Shown here: in pieces, positions 41,030-43,221 of the stretch
How the letters are laid out: the number at the start of each line of letters is the position of its first letter
Position numbering within the stretch: the first letter of the stretch is position 1
Source of the DNA: Bacteroidota bacterium
GTDB taxonomy: Bacteria; Bacteroidota; Bacteroidia; Chitinophagales; Chitinophagaceae
Assembly: GCA_029558715.1 (NCBI GenBank)
Contig: JAKQEA010000123.1
Coordinates: 1 to 43,221, forward strand
Direction: 5' to 3'
DNA length: 43,221 nt
Made by a program: the position numbers and the translations under genes
Notes under the pieces: model-generated
What the model was told of the DNA's origin: nothing
What the model saw: the letters and a program-made list of their open reading frames with translations, nothing else
Databases searched by the model: none

Positions 41030-41956
41030 ATGATTGAACTTCCTGTTGTTGCAGCTACCAGTGAAAACGAGACAAGGATCAGGAAGCCTGACTGGCTTCG
41101 GGTAAAATTGCCTATCGGCGAAAACTACAAGCATGTAAGAGGCCTTGTAGATGATCACAAACTCCATACTATTTGCGAAAGCGGCAACTGCCCTAATATG
41201 GGAGAATGCTGGGGAGCCGGCACAGCTACTTTTATGATATTAGGTAATACATGCACCCGCAGCTGTGGCTTTTGTGCGGTAGCTACTGGCAGACCAGAAC
41301 CAGTTGACTGGGATGAACCACAGCGGGTGGCAGAAGCCATTCACCTGATGAAGGTGAAACATGCAGTGATCACTTCTGTTGACAGGGATGAATTGCCTGA
41401 TGGGGGTTCCATTATCTGGCATAATACCATAAAAGCCGTAAAGTCATTGAACCCTGATACCACACTTGAAACACTCATCCCTGATTTTAAAGGGAAAAAA
41501 GAAGACATACAACGGGTCATCAACGCAGCCCCTGAAGTAGTGAGCCATAATATTGAAACAGTAGAAAGATTGACGAGACAGGTTCGAATACAGGCCAAGT
41601 ACTGGAGAAGCATGGAAGTGATTCGGACGTTGAAAGAGGGAGGTATGCGGACCAAGAGCGGCATTATGCTCGGGCTGGGGGAACAAAAAGAAGAAGTAAT
41701 ACAAACATTGAAAGATCTGCAGGCTTATGGTTGCGATGTGGTGACCATTGGCCAGTACCTGCAGCCTACTAAAAAACATTTACCCGTCCATCGATTTGTG
41801 CACCCTGATGAATTTGCTGAATACAGGGAGATCGGCTACCAACTCGGGTTAGATTATGTAGAAAGCGGCCCGCTGGTACGTTCATCCTATCACAGCGAGA
41901 AGCATGTGTTTGCAGGATTGGGTCGTCAGCAGTGGCTGCGGCAAAATGAACAGTAA
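41030..41956 (+). CDS. lipA: Lipoyl synthase
   Basis: This gene encodes the radical-SAM enzyme that inserts two sulfur atoms into octanoyl groups to make lipoyl cofactor on proteins such as the E2 of pyruvate dehydrogenase. The 308-residue protein has the auxiliary cluster ligands Cys49, Cys54, Cys60 ([12 protein letters not shown]) and the radical-SAM ligands Cys75, Cys79, Cys82 (CTRSCGFC). The C-terminal RSSYHSE holds the conserved serine that ligates the auxiliary cluster. The octanoyltransferase lipB gene is not adjacent. It is followed six bases later by the NAGPA gene, so the two share a transcript. The promoter overlaps the end of the preceding gene. Confidence 0.97.
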   Translation: MIELPVVAATSENETRIRKPDWLRVKLPIGENYKHVRGLVDDHKLHTICESGNCPNMGECWGAGTATFMILGNTCTRSCGFCAVATGRPEPVDWDEPQRVAEAIHLMKVKHAVITSVDRDELPDGGSIIWHNTIKAVKSLNPDTTLETLIPDFKGKKEDIQRVINAAPEVVSHNIETVERLTRQVRIQAKYWRSMEVIRTLKEGGMRTKSGIMLGLGEQKEEVIQTLKDLQAYGCDVVTIGQYLQPTKKHLPVHRFVHPDEFAEYREIGYQLGLDYVESGPLVRSSYHSEKHVFAGLGRQQWLRQNEQ

Positions 41957-41962
41957 AAAAGT

Positions 41963-42961
41963 ATGAAAAGAGTATCTATAACCGGAGCATTAGTAACACT
42001 AATTGCTCCTTTTTGTTTCGGCCAGTTAAAGTGGGTTAATGTGGATTCCTTATTTCAACCATTGCCCGCATCAGTGCATGTTTATAAAACAACAGATCCG
42101 CTGGATGGTAAACCGAATATTGCTTACTATCTGGAAGCTGATTTAAAGGACAAGAGACTTGATTTCACCGTCGATACCACTTACAAAAGAAGATTAAAGC
42201 CTTCGCAGTTTTATGAAAAGAATGATCACCCGCTGTTAGTGGTCAATACGACTTTCTTTTCTTTTGCCACCAATCAGAATCTGAATGTGGTTATTAAAAA
42301 AGGTAAGATACTAAGTTACAATGTGCATACAATTACCGGGAGAGGGAAGGATACATTTACTTACCGTCATCCATTTGGCAGCGCAATTGGTATATCAAAA
42401 GACCGGGAAGCTGATGTGGCTTGGACTTATACAGATTCATCAGGCAGAAAAATTTTAGCCAGTCAATTAAGCCACAGACTTCTTTCTGATTCATCACCTG
42501 TTATTCATTATAAATCTGTGAAAAGTCTGAAGTATACCACACGTCTTCATCAACCGCCGAAAAGATTTTACAAGAGAATGTTTTTTCCTTGGAAAATGAA
42601 TACGGCTGTTGGCGGGGGACCAGTTCTCTTACAAAAAGGAGAAATCAGGATTACTAATAATGAAGAATTAAAATTCACCGGCAAAGCCATTAACGATAAA
42701 CATCCCCGTACTGCAATGGGTTATACAAAAGATAACAGGCTGATCATCCTGGTTATTGAGGGCCGTAACCCCGGAAGAGCAGAGGGGGCTACTCTTACAC
42801 AAGAAGCACAGATTTTCAAAGACCTTGGTTGCCTGGAAGCATTGAACCTTGACGGTGGTGGCAGCAGTTGTATGCTGGTGAATGGAAAAGAAACAATTAA
42901 AGTATCTGATGCTTCCGGTCAGCGTCCTGTACCTGCTGTATTCCTGATCAGGAGAAAATAA
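41963..42961 (+). CDS. Phosphodiester glycosidase (NAGPA/DUF2233) family, exported
   Basis: This 332-residue protein has a signal peptide (about 1-20, ending CFGQ) and a NAGPA-type domain. Human NAGPA removes N-acetylglucosamine from a phosphodiester; bacterial relatives are thought to act on cell-wall or exopolysaccharide phosphodiesters. The family motifs are VVNTTFFSF (about 92-100), TAVGGGPVLLQKGE, HPRTAMGYTKDN and the strongly conserved ALNLDGGGSSCMLVNG near 293-308. It lies six bases after lipA, although a functional link is not evident. The product is likely periplasmic or secreted. The substrate is unknown. Confidence 0.9.
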   Translation: MKRVSITGALVTLIAPFCFGQLKWVNVDSLFQPLPASVHVYKTTDPLDGKPNIAYYLEADLKDKRLDFTVDTTYKRRLKPSQFYEKNDHPLLVVNTTFFSFATNQNLNVVIKKGKILSYNVHTITGRGKDTFTYRHPFGSAIGISKDREADVAWTYTDSSGRKILASQLSHRLLSDSSPVIHYKSVKSLKYTTRLHQPPKRFYKRMFFPWKMNTAVGGGPVLLQKGEIRITNNEELKFTGKAINDKHPRTAMGYTKDNRLIILVIEGRNPGRAEGATLTQEAQIFKDLGCLEALNLDGGGSSCMLVNGKETIKVSDASGQRPVPAVFLIRRK

Positions 42962-43221
42962 TAAGTTTTTTTTGTTGTGGAAAACTATCCCCGAACTGAC
43001 AGATAAATGATTGTCTTTGGCATGGTTTTATATTTATTGAAAGGACAAAAACAACTAAGAAATTTCCTATGATAACATTAAGAGGCTGTCCCAAAAGGAT
43101 GGCCTTTTTTGTTTATTTGAGATAGTTGGATTCAGGTACACTGTTTAGGGATTACATTTTTGTACCAGGTATGGAGTAGTTGACGGAACGGGAGAAGAAA
43201 AAAGTGGCCGATTTTGGTCTT
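42962..43221. other. Right-edge stretch after the NAGPA gene
   Basis: This is an AT-rich region with a terminator-like hairpin at 43084-43110. From about 43177 a frame beginning with TTG stays open for 14 codons to the window end. It is preceded directly by a TAG and has no recognisable content, so it is not called as a gene. Confidence 0.5.
43084..43110 (+). terminator. Terminator-like hairpin near the right edge
   Basis: An 8-base-pair stem with two G-U pairs (43084-43091 with 43097-43104), a CAAAA loop and six T residues. It lies about 120 bases past the NAGPA stop. It shares the core GGCTGTCC and the A-rich loop with the left-edge pyk terminator. Confidence 0.7.

Noticed and set aside
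43178-43221. Start of a gene at the right edge (TTG-initiated, 14 codons to the end)
   Set aside because: Too short, no recognisable sequence and no ATG. It cannot be told from chance within the window.
1-43221. CRISPR array, tRNA or rRNA genes, prophage, intact insertion sequence
   Set aside because: I looked for regular repeats, cloverleaf-like sequences and transposase or phage proteins and saw none.

Overview
The window looks like chromosomal DNA from a Bacteroidota bacterium, most likely family Chitinophagaceae (inference from gene content and style). The signs are moderate-to-low GC, almost no Shine-Dalgarno sequences, several promoter elements of the Bacteroidota type (TTTG, about 20 bases, TAnnTTTG), a TonB-dependent receptor with a carboxypeptidase-like N-terminal domain, many signal-peptide and lipoprotein genes, and typical families (DUF2520, DUF2851, DUF1684, DUF4331, KdsC-UbiA-Maf cluster). 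I see no tRNA, rRNA, CRISPR array, phage or intact insertion sequence. It reads as a mostly housekeeping region of about 42 genes.

Layout. 0.1-2.7 kb: a leftward glycolytic operon, pfkA then pyk, with a good promoter and terminator. 3.1-7.1 kb: rightward prolyl oligopeptidase, an unrecognised secreted protein and an RmlD-like reductase. 7.1-12.2 kb: the most accessory-looking part, a leftward TonB-dependent receptor divergent from a three-gene run: two consecutive exported proteins that each carry one half of a DUF4331 domain, then a TPR lipoprotein. 12.2-18.8 kb, leftward: DUF1684 protein, arginase, two tandem universal stress proteins, a small monooxygenase-like protein, an L,D-transpeptidase lipoprotein and a TPR protein. 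18.9-23.1 kb, rightward: GNAT acetyltransferase, PPP-like phosphatase, pyruvate dehydrogenase E1 beta, and an NtrC-like regulator lacking a DNA-binding domain. It converges on a MerR/B12-type (CarH/LitR-like) regulator.

24.1-30.4 kb: signal peptidase I, cytidine deaminase, O6-alkylguanine-DNA alkyltransferase, CsaA-like protein, a Tat-exported Gfo/Idh/MocA oxidoreductase, a SirB1-like protein and a methyltransferase. 30.4-34.7 kb, leftward: topA, an SGNH hydrolase and an alpha/beta hydrolase. 34.7-39.7 kb, rightward: DUF2520 protein, ferredoxin, IscX, KdsC phosphatase (lipopolysaccharide Kdo), UbiA prenyltransferase, Maf and DUF2851. 39.7-43.2 kb: OsmC protein, an outer-membrane-type protein with a GTG start, lipoyl synthase and a NAGPA-type protein. 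LipA supplies the lipoyl cofactor used by the pyruvate dehydrogenase complex whose E1 beta gene is also in this window.

The best candidates for something undescribed are the split DUF4331/TPR/TonB locus, the B12-type MerR regulator with a preserved cobalamin-cap motif but no pigment genes beside it, the regulator with an altered GAFTGA loop, a possible short RNA at about 21.8 kb, and a lipA promoter placed so that its mRNA would be leaderless. No clear novel defence or mobile system is visible.
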